DNA of 5,050 nucleotides from an uncultured Coriobacteriales bacterium (GTDB taxonomy: Bacteria; Actinomycetota; Coriobacteriia; Coriobacteriales; UMGS124). The stretch is from NCBI GenBank assembly GCA_903789505.1, contig CAIFEU010000172.1:1-5050 (forward strand), given 5' to 3'. The notes beneath the pieces were generated by a model. It had not been told where the DNA came from. It did not search any database and saw only the letters and a list, made by a program, of their open reading frames with translations. Made by a program: the position numbers and the translations under genes. Within the stretch, counting starts at the first letter, position 1. Each line of letters starts with the position of its first letter. Shown one piece after another: positions 1 to 4,998 of the stretch.

Positions 1-916
1 GGGGGTCAGCTGCTACCGCGTCTACGACTCCGACCTGCCCGACTACGCGGTGACGATCGACCTGTACCAGGGGTGCTCCTCCACGCCGGGCACGTGGCTC
101 GTCATGAGCGAGTACGCCGCCCCGCGCGAGGTCGACCCTCAGCTGGCGCGGCGCAGGCTCGCCGACGCGATGGCGATCGCCCCGCGGGTGATGGGCGTCG
201 AGCCTGAGAACGTGTTCCTCAAGGTGCGCCAGCGCGACCGGGGCGGCTCCCAGTACGCCGGGTCGGACGGCAGGCGCGGAGGGCGGCGCGCCCTCGTCGA
301 GGAGGGAGGGCTCGTCTTCGAGGTCAACTTCACGGACTACCTCGACACCGGGCTGTTCCTCGACAACCGCCTGGTGCGCGCCGACATCCGCTCCCTGGCG
401 CGCGGCGAGCGCTTCCTCAACCTGTTTGCCTACACCGGCAGCGCCAGCGTCTACGCCGCCGCCGGAGGGGCGTACACCACGACCACCGTGGACATGTCGG
501 CGACCTACCTGGCATGGGCGCGGCGCAACATGGAGCAGAACGGCTTCTCGGGCCCCTCGCACGAGTTCGTCCAGGCCGACGCCATGGAGTGGGTCGCCCA
601 GCAGCGCCACACTCCCAAGCGCTGGGGGCTCATCTTCGTCGACCCGCCCACGTTCTCCAACTCCGCGCGCATGCGCAGCCGCGGTTTCGACGTGCAGCGC
701 GACCACGCCGAGCTCCTGATCGGCGCCGCGCACCTGCTCACGCGCGACGGCCAGATCGTGTTCACCTGCAACCTGCGCGGCTTCGCGCCTGACGTCGAGG
801 CGCTGGCACGTGCCGGCATCGAGATCTCCGACGTCACCGCCGCCTCGATCCCGGAGGACTTCTCCAGGAACGCCCGCGTGCACCACTGCTACCGGTTGCG
901 CCGCTCCGGCAGCTAG
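1..916 (+). CDS. rlmKL: 23S rRNA methyltransferase RlmKL, C-terminal (RlmK) part, 5' truncated by window edge
   Basis: This is the C-terminal end of the bifunctional enzyme that methylates 23S rRNA (m2G2445 by the RlmL half, m7G2069 by the RlmK half, E. coli numbering). Only the RlmK-type half is visible. The reading frame is open from base 2, giving 304 residues to a TAG at 914-916. The first residues, CYRVYDSDLPDY, match the characteristic junction before the RlmK domain. SAM-binding motif I is FLNLFAYTGSAS (fragment residues about 138-149, bases 413 onward), followed by TTTVDMS. The catalytic-type motif is DPPTFSNS (residues 214-221, bases 641-664), and QRDH follows. The fragment is close in length to the E. 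coli C-terminal domain, so the domain looks complete; the THUMP and RlmL domains should lie upstream. An internal GTG at base 50 is not the start, because family-specific residues precede it. A stand-alone RlmI-type methyltransferase is the main alternative, but the CYRVYD junction argues against it. Confidence 0.92.
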   Translation, partial: GVSCYRVYDSDLPDYAVTIDLYQGCSSTPGTWLVMSEYAAPREVDPQLARRRLADAMAIAPRVMGVEPENVFLKVRQRDRGGSQYAGSDGRRGGRRALVEEGGLVFEVNFTDYLDTGLFLDNRLVRADIRSLARGERFLNLFAYTGSASVYAAAGGAYTTTTVDMSATYLAWARRNMEQNGFSGPSHEFVQADAMEWVAQQRHTPKRWGLIFVDPPTFSNSARMRSRGFDVQRDHAELLIGAAHLLTRDGQIVFTCNLRGFAPDVEALARAGIEISDVTAASIPEDFSRNARVHHCYRLRRSGS

Positions 917-943
917 CCCCGGCGCGGGCCGGGAGGCCGGGGC
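916..943 (+). terminator. GC hairpin at the rlmKL stop codon, possible terminator
   Basis: A perfect 8-bp inverted repeat, GCCCCGGC (916-923) and GCCGGGGC (936-943), encloses a 12-base loop and starts at the last base of the TAG stop. No T-tract follows, so it is not a canonical intrinsic terminator. Hairpins without a U-tail are common at gene ends in high-GC actinobacteria, and this one may instead protect the 3' end. Terminator function is inferred from position. Confidence 0.45.
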
Positions 944-1043
944 GTCACCGGTCGCCGACGTCCCCCGGCGCGTCCCCGCCGCTGTGTCTGAGTGACGGTG
1001 TTTGCGCGAACGGGCGGCAGGTTAGGGGTCGACGGGCTGGCCT

Positions 1044-1053
1044 TGGGTACAAT
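1044..1053 (+). promoter_or_regulatory. Candidate -10 promoter element for the HEAT-repeat gene
   Basis: TACAAT at 1048-1053 differs from the TATAAT consensus at one base and is preceded by TGGG at 1044-1047. It is the most -10-like string in the 317-base gap before the HEAT gene. No convincing -35 hexamer lies 16-18 bases upstream, where the sequence is GGGG-rich, so any promoter here would be weak, activator-dependent, or reliant on the upstream TG. The -10 overlaps the 8-base palindrome ACAATTGT (1049-1056). A start near 1060 would give a leader of about 170 nt. Confidence 0.42.
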
Positions 1054-1076
1054 TGTGCGAAAACGCGAGCGCGCCG

Positions 1077-1101
1077 CCGGGCCGGGCATCCCCCGGCTCG
1101 G
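1077..1101 (+). other. 10-bp hairpin in the 5' leader of the HEAT gene
   Basis: CCGGGCCGGG (1077-1086) pairs with CCCGGCTCGG (1092-1101) across a 5-base loop, giving ten consecutive pairs with one G-U. It would lie about 17-20 nt into a transcript started from the TACAAT candidate. No T-tract follows, so attenuation by intrinsic termination is not indicated. I match it to no known riboswitch class. In DNA this GC-rich some such hairpins arise by chance. Confidence 0.5.
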
Positions 1102-1171
1102 AGGTGCCCGCCGCGTGCCCGCGGGTCGCGTTCCGGGCGTGCGAAGCCGTCCGTCCGGGCCTGCGGGTCCG

Positions 1172-1217
1172 CGTGGCGATTTGCCGCAGCCACGGCAGCG
1201 CCGGGGCCGGGCGGCAA
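1172..1217 (+). promoter_or_regulatory. Possible H-type pseudoknot abutting the HEAT gene RBS
   Basis: CGTGGC (1172-1177) pairs with GCCACG (1189-1194) to form a 6-bp hairpin. Its loop carries TTGCCGC (1181-1187), which is fully complementary to GCGGCAA (1211-1217). That second strand sits directly against the purine-rich Shine-Dalgarno sequence at 1218-1225. The two helices are compatible as a pseudoknot, so folding could control ribosome access to the start at 1234. The complementarity is seen in the sequence; function is inferred, and the GC content raises the chance of coincidence. Confidence 0.35.
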
Positions 1218-1233
1218 GAGAGGAGTCCCACGT

Positions 1234-1842
1234 ATGGCGCAAGAAGGTACCGGGTCCAACGAGACGAGGTCCATGGACGAGCGCGCGCTGGCGTCGCTGG
1301 TCGGCATGCTGTCGGGGGCGAGCCGCAAGGACCGGCAGAGCTCCGCGCACACGATCAGCCAGATCGCCCAGGCCAACCCCGAGGTGCTCGTCCCCTACAT
1401 CGACAACCTGGTCGACGCGATTGACCGCCCTGAGGCGCAGACGCGCTGGGAGGTCCTCGACGCGCTGTCGTCGGTCTGCTCGGTCGACCCCGAGGGCGCC
1501 AAGCGCGCCTCCGAGGGCGCGGAGGAGGCGCTGTACGACGAGGAGTCCGGCATGCTCCGGGCGACCGCGTTCCGCTTCTTCTCCAAGCTCGCGGCCACGA
1601 GCCAGGAGAACGCCGCCCAGATCTGGCCCCTGCTCGACGAGGCGCTGCAGTGCTTCCACGGCGACCCGGAGTACCTGGGCATGCTCGAGGACGTCGCGAA
1701 CCTGCTGGAGTCCGGCTGCGTCGACGCGCGCACGCGTGGGGAGATCGCGTCGCGCGTGAAGTTCGACGCCCAGAACGGCAAGGGGCGCCTCGCATCGTTT
1801 TCCAAGCGCATCATCGACCTGTGCGGGCGCGAGGGCGACTAG
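1234..1842 (+). CDS. Small HEAT-repeat protein
   Basis: The product is a soluble, acidic, all-helical protein of 202 residues with no signal peptide or membrane segment. The pattern of paired amphipathic helices separated by short turns fits HEAT/armadillo repeats: roughly residues 35-64 (RQSSAHTISQIAQANPEVLV), 69-102, 105-141 (MLRATAFRFFSKLA) and 147-175. HEAT repeats form curved scaffolds that bind proteins or nucleic acids; no catalytic motif is present, so the partner cannot be named. The start is ATG 1234, supported by GAGAGGAG (1218-1225) with 8 nt spacing. An internal ATG at 1273 has GAGGT only 2 nt upstream, which is too close. The stop is TAG at 1840-1842. The next gene starts 109 nt downstream on the same strand and may be co-transcribed. 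The repeat fold assignment is confident in type but not in exact boundaries; biological role unknown. Confidence 0.82.
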   Translation: MAQEGTGSNETRSMDERALASLVGMLSGASRKDRQSSAHTISQIAQANPEVLVPYIDNLVDAIDRPEAQTRWEVLDALSSVCSVDPEGAKRASEGAEEALYDEESGMLRATAFRFFSKLAATSQENAAQIWPLLDEALQCFHGDPEYLGMLEDVANLLESGCVDARTRGEIASRVKFDAQNGKGRLASFSKRIIDLCGREGD

Positions 1843-1896
1843 TCCCTCGGGGCGGGCGGCCCGTCGGCGGCCTGTCGTCGTCGCGTCAGGCACGGC

Positions 1897-1914
1897 CCCG
1901 GGCGGGCGCCCGGG
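1897..1914 (+). other. GC hairpin between the HEAT and SurA-like genes
   Basis: CCCGGGC (1897-1903) and GCCCGGG (1908-1914) form a 7-bp perfect stem with the loop GGGC, 36 nt before the next start codon. It lacks a T-tract, so it may be a weak terminator, a transcript-processing or stability element between two co-transcribed genes, or part of the leader of the downstream gene. The rest of the 108-nt gap shows no convincing promoter. Confidence 0.4.
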
Positions 1915-1929
1915 CAGGGGCTTCGGTCA

Positions 1930-1943
1930 AGTGAGTGAGTGAG
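1930..1943 (+). repeat. AGTG tetranucleotide repeat running into the RBS
   Basis: Three tandem copies of AGTG followed by AG occupy 1930-1943 and run into the Shine-Dalgarno sequence GAGGT (1941-1945) of the next gene. The tract is too short to be a proven hypermutable repeat. A change in copy number would lengthen or shorten the sequence upstream of the RBS but would not alter the spacing between GAGGT and the ATG at 1951. Confidence 0.55.
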
Positions 1944-1950
1944 GTCACGG

Positions 1951-3072
1951 ATGGCACATCAGCCTTCGCACCAGCAGCGTCCCCAGGGGCAGGGCTATCC
2001 CCAGGGGTCGGGCCAGTATTCGCCCGGCAGTGGCGCGCAGGGTCCCGCGTACGGCGGGCGCTCCCCGTACGACGTGACGGGGCAGGAGCCCCCGACCCAG
2101 TGGCAGCGAACGCCCGCACAGCACGCCGCCCCCGCAGGCGCCGGGAGGGCTACTGCCCAGCCGTACGCCTATGCGGCGCAGGGCGGTGCCGTCCAGGCCA
2201 ACCCGGTCACCTCGCGCCGCGGCGGCGCAGGTGGCAGGCGCGGCGGGGGCGCGCGCGTCGGCGTCACCGTGCTCGTCGGCGTGGTCTGCCTTCTCGTGGG
2301 GGCCCTGCTGGGCCTGCTGCTGCTGAGCCGCGTCGTCAGGCTGCCGCAGTCGACGCTCCCGATGACCCTGACCGAGTCCCAGCTCGACGACGTCGTGGGG
2401 ACCTACACCTACGACGGGACCGTCTACACGATCACCGCGCGCGAGGCCATCGAGGACTCGGTCAGCGTGGACTCGCGCAAGAACGACGACGGCACCTACG
2501 ACGCACCGACCGCCGACATGATCCTGTCCTATGCGCGCGACTCGATCCTCGCAGCGCAGGTCGCCGCCGAGGGCATCACGGTCACCGACGACGAGCTGAA
2601 CCAGTACATGCAGGACTTCGCGAGCACCACCGACCTCGCGACGATCGCCGAGCAGTACTCGATGACTCAGGACCAGGCGCGGCGCATGCTGATTGAGGCC
2701 GAGGGCGTCAAGGAGCTGAGAGACAGCGTCGTCGGCACGGTGCCGACCAAGCCCGCCGAGCCCCAGGCGCCCAGCGACGGTGACACCGAGACGACCAACA
2801 GCACCTACGCCCAGTACATCATCTCCCTGCTGGGCAGCAACTGGGACAGCACGAACAACACCTGGGCCAACACCGACAACGCCTACTACGAGGCGCTCAA
2901 GGACGCGTCGTTCTCGGCGACCTCGGCGAACTACGAGGCGGCGGAGGCGGCGTACTCGGTCGCGGCGTCGCAGTACTCCTCGCAGCTCTCCTCGGCCAAC
3001 GAGCAGTGGAACGACTACGTGAACTCGCTGATGTCGAAGGGCTCGATCACGATAGACACGCTGCAGTCGTAG
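1951..3072 (+). CDS. Membrane-anchored SurA-N/trigger-factor-like protein with disordered N-terminus
   Basis: The product has 373 residues in three parts. Residues 1-100 are low-complexity and rich in Gly, Gln, Pro, Tyr and Ala, ending in a basic patch (RR at 89-90 and 96-97). Residues about 102-125 form one membrane helix (VGVTVLVGVVCLLVGALL). By the positive-inside rule the N-terminus is cytoplasmic and the C-terminus external. Residues about 150-265 resemble the SurA N-terminal/trigger-factor C-terminal chaperone fold, with a strand-turn start (DGTVYTITAREAI), then SILAAQVAAEGITVTDDELNQY and a helix from about 228 to 260. No parvulin isomerase domain is visible, so a foldase reaction is unlikely. 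Residues 280-373 are Ser/Ala/Tyr/Asn-rich and probably helical. ATG 1951 was chosen because GAGGT (1941-1945) lies 5 nt upstream; an in-frame GTG at 1939 overlaps the SD region. A role in folding or holding exported proteins is inferred. It probably shares a transcript with the HEAT gene. Confidence 0.8.
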   Translation: MAHQPSHQQRPQGQGYPQGSGQYSPGSGAQGPAYGGRSPYDVTGQEPPTQWQRTPAQHAAPAGAGRATAQPYAYAAQGGAVQANPVTSRRGGAGGRRGGGARVGVTVLVGVVCLLVGALLGLLLLSRVVRLPQSTLPMTLTESQLDDVVGTYTYDGTVYTITAREAIEDSVSVDSRKNDDGTYDAPTADMILSYARDSILAAQVAAEGITVTDDELNQYMQDFASTTDLATIAEQYSMTQDQARRMLIEAEGVKELRDSVVGTVPTKPAEPQAPSDGDTETTNSTYAQYIISLLGSNWDSTNNTWANTDNAYYEALKDASFSATSANYEAAEAAYSVAASQYSSQLSSANEQWNDYVNSLMSKGSITIDTLQS

Positions 3073-3083
3073 AGCAAAGAAGG

Positions 3084-3162
3084 CGACGGCGTGTGGGGCG
3101 GGACGCTCGGGGCCTCCCCAGTGGCCCCCGCGCCCCCGCGCCGCGTGTCACCGTCGGGTTTT
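3084..3162 (+). terminator. GC-rich structured region ending in TTTT, probable terminator of the SurA-like gene
   Basis: CGACGG (3084-3089) is complementary to CCGTCG (3151-3156), which is followed by GGTTTTCG with four T at 3159-3162. Inside, GGGGCC (3109-3114) pairs with GGCCCC (3123-3128) over an 8-base loop. Together they can form a long branched stem followed by a short U-run, just after the stop at 3070-3072. The long span and weak U-run keep confidence moderate. Confidence 0.45.
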
Positions 3163-3212
3163 CGTCCGTCTGCGCGGCCCGCCGTGCAGCCCATTTGCCG
3201 AGCGGCTGACTT

Positions 3213-3235
3213 CCAATTCGATATACGCGACTTGG
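3213..3235 (+). promoter_or_regulatory. Operator-like interrupted dyad CCAAnTCG-N7-CGAnTTGG
   Basis: CCAATTCG (3213-3220) and CGACTTGG (3228-3235) are symmetric about base 3224, with seven of eight positions complementary and a 7-base AT-rich centre. The 23-bp size and spacing are typical of a site for a dimeric helix-turn-helix regulator. No regulator is encoded in the window, so the binding protein is unknown. Confidence 0.4.
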
Positions 3236-3271
3236 TTTTCTCGTTGTCTGCACACGACTAACAATCTGATA

Positions 3272-3305
3272 GCGCATATTCAAATGAGTTGGCAATCATA
3301 TGCGC
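3272..3305 (+). promoter_or_regulatory. 8-bp perfect inverted repeat, 18-base spacer
   Basis: GCGCATAT (3272-3279) is the exact reverse complement of ATATGCGC (3298-3305). The 18-base spacer places the arms about two and a half helical turns apart centre to centre (26 bp). It could be a pair of half-sites for a regulator or an RNA stem-loop if transcription starts upstream. An 8-bp perfect match in AT-mixed sequence is less likely by chance than those in the GC-rich gaps. Confidence 0.45.
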
Positions 3306-3344
3306 AAACCTCGATGTGTTGAAATCGCATCGGCACCCTGGATG

Positions 3345-3373
3345 CTGTATTGTCGCCCGCTCTGTGATAGGAT
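3345..3373 (+). promoter_or_regulatory. Candidate extended -10 promoter for the radical SAM gene
   Basis: TGATAGGAT at 3365-3373 fits the extended -10 pattern TGnTAnnnT, with the hexamer TAGGAT at 3368-3373. Seventeen bases upstream is CTGTAT (3345-3350), a poor -35, which extended -10 promoters tolerate. Transcription would start near 3380, inside the palindrome at 3375-3390, giving a leader of about 100 nt. An alternative pair is TTGAAA (3319-3324) with GATGCT (3341-3346) at 16-base spacing. Confidence 0.45.
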
Positions 3374-3374
3374 G

Positions 3375-3390
3375 GGCAACAAGTGTTGCC
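3375..3390 (+). promoter_or_regulatory. 16-bp palindrome over the predicted transcription start
   Basis: GGCAACA (3375-3381) and TGTTGCC (3384-3390) form a perfect 7-bp dyad with a 2-base centre, immediately after the candidate -10 hexamer. A repressor bound here would block transcription; as RNA it would form a 6-bp hairpin at the very 5' end. The octamer AACAAGTG occurs at 3378-3385 and again at 3392-3399, so a second partial site may sit alongside. Confidence 0.5.
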
Positions 3391-3413
3391 GAACAAGTGA
3401 AATCGGGGCAGCA

Positions 3414-3455
3414 AGAGCGGAGGGGCACCTCAGGTTGAGGGGCGAGGCGCGCTCT
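3414..3455 (+). other. Two-stem leader structure before the radical SAM RBS
   Basis: AGAGCG (3414-3419) pairs with CGCTCT (3450-3455), enclosing a smaller hairpin CCTCA/TGAGG (3428-3432, 3436-3440). The structure ends 11 bases before the Shine-Dalgarno sequence at 3467-3473, leaving it unpaired. It would hide the weak GAGG (3444-3447) upstream of the alternative GTG at 3457. Confidence 0.35.
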
Positions 3456-3466
3456 CGTGGTTAGAA

Positions 3467-3473
3467 AGAAGGT
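3467..3473 (+). promoter_or_regulatory. Shine-Dalgarno sequence that sets the radical SAM start
   Basis: AGAAGGT lies 7 nt before GTG 3481. The in-frame GTG at 3457 has only GAGG at 3444-3447, 9 nt away and inside a possible stem. The longer start would add eight residues (MVRKKVVA). The AGAAGGT spacing favours 3481. Confidence 0.7.
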
Positions 3474-3480
3474 TGTTGCC

Positions 3481-4887
3481 GTGGGCATCAAGGAATCTCT
3501 GGCAGGCTTTGGCCTCAAGCAGGCGCTCGGATATCTGTCCAAGGACCCGGACACCAACATCCCCAAGGTCATGGCGCTCGTCGACAAGTATACGCCCGAC
3601 GGGCTGTTCGAGGAGCAGCGCTACGCGTTCCGCAAGGCGATCGAGGAGAAGAACAACTGGTACCAGCTCATCCGCTACGGCGTGACCGAGCTCGACCCGG
3701 GCGTCCGCGACCGCTTCTTCGAGAGCTTCCTGGTCAACGCCAACCTGTCCGGCTGGCCCGAGCAGGAGCGCAACCGCGAGAAGTACGGCTGCAACATCCC
3801 GTGGGCCATCCTGCTCGACCCCACCAGTGCGTGCAACCTGCACTGCAAGGGCTGCTGGGCCGCCGAGTACGGCAACAGGCTCAACCTCTCCTACGACGAC
3901 ATCGACTCGATCATCAAGCAGGGCGAGGCGCTCGGCTGCTACTTCTACATCTACACGGGCGGCGAGCCCCTGGTCCGCAAGCGCGACGTGATCGCGCTGT
4001 GCGAGGCGCACCCGGAGTGCTCGTTCATGAGCTTCACGAACGGCACGCTGATCGACGAGAAGTTCTGCCAGGACATGCTGCGCGTCAAGAACTTCATCCC
4101 CGTCCTGTCAATCGAGGGCGACGAGACCTCCACCGACTCGCGGCGCGGCGAGGGCACCTACGGCAAGGTCACCCACGCGATGAAGCTGCTCAAGGACCAT
4201 CGACTGATATTCGGGCTCTCGGCGTGCGTCACCAGCGTCAACGAGCCCGTCATCTGCACCGAGGAGTACTTCCAGCAGATGATCGACTGGGGTGCGATCT
4301 TCACGTGGTTCTTCACGTTCATGCCCGTCGGCGTCGACGCCGTCCCCGAGCTCATCCCCACGGCGGAGCAGCGCAACCACATGACGCGCTTCATCCGCGA
4401 GATGCGCGGCAAGATGCCGCTGTTCACGATGGACTTCTGGGGCGACTCGCAGTACGTCGGCGGCTGCATCGCCGGCGGTCGTCGCTACCTGCACATCAAC
4501 GCGGCGGGCGACGTCGACCCCTGCGTCTTCGCCCACTACTCCAACGCCAACATCCATGACGTGTCGCTGCTCGAGGCGCTCCAGTCGCCGCTGTTCATGG
4601 CGTATCACGACAACCAGCCGTTCAACGACAACCTGATGCGTCCCTGCCCGATTCTCGACAACCCCGGCAAGCTCGCCGAGATGGTCGACGCGACCGGGGC
4701 CCACTCCACCGACCTGCAGGCGCCCGAGGACGCCCATGACCTGTGCGCGAAGTGCGTGCCGTCCGCCCTGGAGTGGAAGCCCGTCTCCGAGAAGCTCTGG
4801 AGCGACTTCCGCCACGAGCGCGCGGAGGGGATGGCGAAGCGCGCCGAGGAGATTGCCCAGCAGAAGGGCGCACGCAAGTCCGCATAG
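3481..4887 (+). CDS. Radical SAM/SPASM-domain protein of unassigned function
   Basis: This 468-residue protein starts at GTG 3481 and stops at TAG 4885-4887. Residues 1-105 form a helical N-terminal extension with no cluster motif. The radical SAM core begins at PWAILLDPTSACNLHCKGC, whose CxxxCxxC cysteines (118, 122, 125) bind the SAM-cleaving [4Fe-4S] cluster. GGEP (160-163) contacts the SAM amino group in this superfamily, and SIEGDE (210-215) lies on a later core strand. The C-terminal part has the SPASM pattern: C329 in GGCIAGG, C348 in GDVDPC, C389 in RPCP and C422/C425 in LCAKC, enough for at least one auxiliary cluster. I recognise the family as widespread in anaerobic Firmicutes and Coriobacteriia but know no assigned substrate. 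SPASM relatives include peptide-modifying enzymes and anaerobic sulfatase maturases; neither is supported specifically. It is probably cytosolic and oxygen-sensitive, and transcribed alone. Confidence 0.9.
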   Translation: MGIKESLAGFGLKQALGYLSKDPDTNIPKVMALVDKYTPDGLFEEQRYAFRKAIEEKNNWYQLIRYGVTELDPGVRDRFFESFLVNANLSGWPEQERNREKYGCNIPWAILLDPTSACNLHCKGCWAAEYGNRLNLSYDDIDSIIKQGEALGCYFYIYTGGEPLVRKRDVIALCEAHPECSFMSFTNGTLIDEKFCQDMLRVKNFIPVLSIEGDETSTDSRRGEGTYGKVTHAMKLLKDHRLIFGLSACVTSVNEPVICTEEYFQQMIDWGAIFTWFFTFMPVGVDAVPELIPTAEQRNHMTRFIREMRGKMPLFTMDFWGDSQYVGGCIAGGRRYLHINAAGDVDPCVFAHYSNANIHDVSLLEALQSPLFMAYHDNQPFNDNLMRPCPILDNPGKLAEMVDATGAHSTDLQAPEDAHDLCAKCVPSALEWKPVSEKLWSDFRHERAEGMAKRAEEIAQQKGARKSA

Positions 4888-4905
4888 CGTCCCTGACAGG
4901 GTCCT

Positions 4906-4929
4906 GACGAGGCGTGGCGCGCCTTTGTC
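4906..4929 (+). terminator. Stem-loop shortly after the radical SAM gene, weak terminator candidate
   Basis: AGGCG (4910-4914) pairs with CGCCT (4920-4924) over the loop TGGCG, and GAC (4906-4908) can pair with GTC (4927-4929) after a small bulge. The T-run (4924-4926) lies within the stem rather than after it. The sequence just before contains CCCTG-A-CAGGG (4891-4901), another small palindrome, and the hexamer CCTGAC twice (4892, 4903). Function uncertain. Confidence 0.3.
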
Positions 4930-4955
4930 ACCGCCGGCGCCCGTTGCAGGCTCTT

Positions 4956-4970
4956 GCTTGCCTGGCAAGC
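4956..4970 (+). other. 15-bp perfect palindrome GCTTGCC-T-GGCAAGC
   Basis: GCTTGCC (4956-4962) and GGCAAGC (4964-4970) are exact reverse complements around one T. As RNA it gives a 6-bp stem with a 3-base loop; as DNA it resembles an operator. It lies 68 bases after the radical SAM stop with no gene start seen in the remaining window. No T-tract follows, so it is not a clear terminator. Confidence 0.45.
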
Positions 4971-4998
4971 GCAGGGCAGATGTCCCAAGGGGCCTCAA

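Larger units (their letters stand above)
3201..3400 (+). promoter_or_regulatory. AT-richer regulatory region upstream of the radical SAM gene
   Basis: By hand count 46 of 110 bases in 3211-3320 are G or C (about 42%), in a window whose genes are clearly GC-rich. No gene with a Shine-Dalgarno sequence is visible here. The stretch holds operator-like dyads and a promoter candidate listed separately. Because the upstream gene ends and the downstream gene begins on the same strand, the simplest reading is a regulated promoter region for the radical SAM gene. A remnant of acquired DNA is an alternative. Confidence 0.55.

Noticed and set aside
917..1233. A known riboswitch, tRNA or SRP RNA in the leader before the HEAT gene
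   Set aside because: I looked for cobalamin, TPP and glycine riboswitch core strings, tRNA cloverleaf features and the SRP tetraloop region and found none.
913..1893. Long minus-strand open frame of about 326 codons across the HEAT gene
   Set aside because: It is antisense to a well-supported gene with a good RBS, has Arg/Ala/Gly-skewed composition typical of the reverse frame of GC-rich coding DNA, and shows no recognisable domain.
1981..2007. Repeated CCCCAGGGG (1981-1989 and 1999-2007) as a regulatory site or mobile element end
   Set aside because: The two copies encode the Pro-Gln-Gly repeats of the disordered N-terminus and are explained by the protein sequence.
1935..2696. Plus-strand frame beginning MSEVTDG that overlaps the SurA-like gene
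   Set aside because: The product becomes a long Arg-rich low-complexity chain, while the overlapping frame encodes a clean membrane helix and an ordered domain.
3284..3322. 12-codon frame MSWQSYAQTSMC as a leader peptide
   Set aside because: It has no Shine-Dalgarno sequence, lies between the arms of an inverted repeat, and its residues do not suggest a classic attenuator.
3457..3480. Upstream GTG start for the radical SAM protein (adds MVRKKVVA)
   Set aside because: The AGAAGGT at 3467-3473 is ideally spaced for GTG 3481; the SD for 3457 is weaker and lies inside a potential stem.
3430..4011. Minus-strand open frame of about 193 codons opposite the radical SAM N-terminus
   Set aside because: It has the same antisense shadow composition and overlaps the RBS and start of the real gene.
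4108..4998. Minus-strand open frame of about 296 codons opposite the radical SAM gene
   Set aside because: It lies antisense to conserved radical SAM coding sequence, is Val/Leu/Gly/Asp-rich as expected for a complementary frame, and has no family signature.
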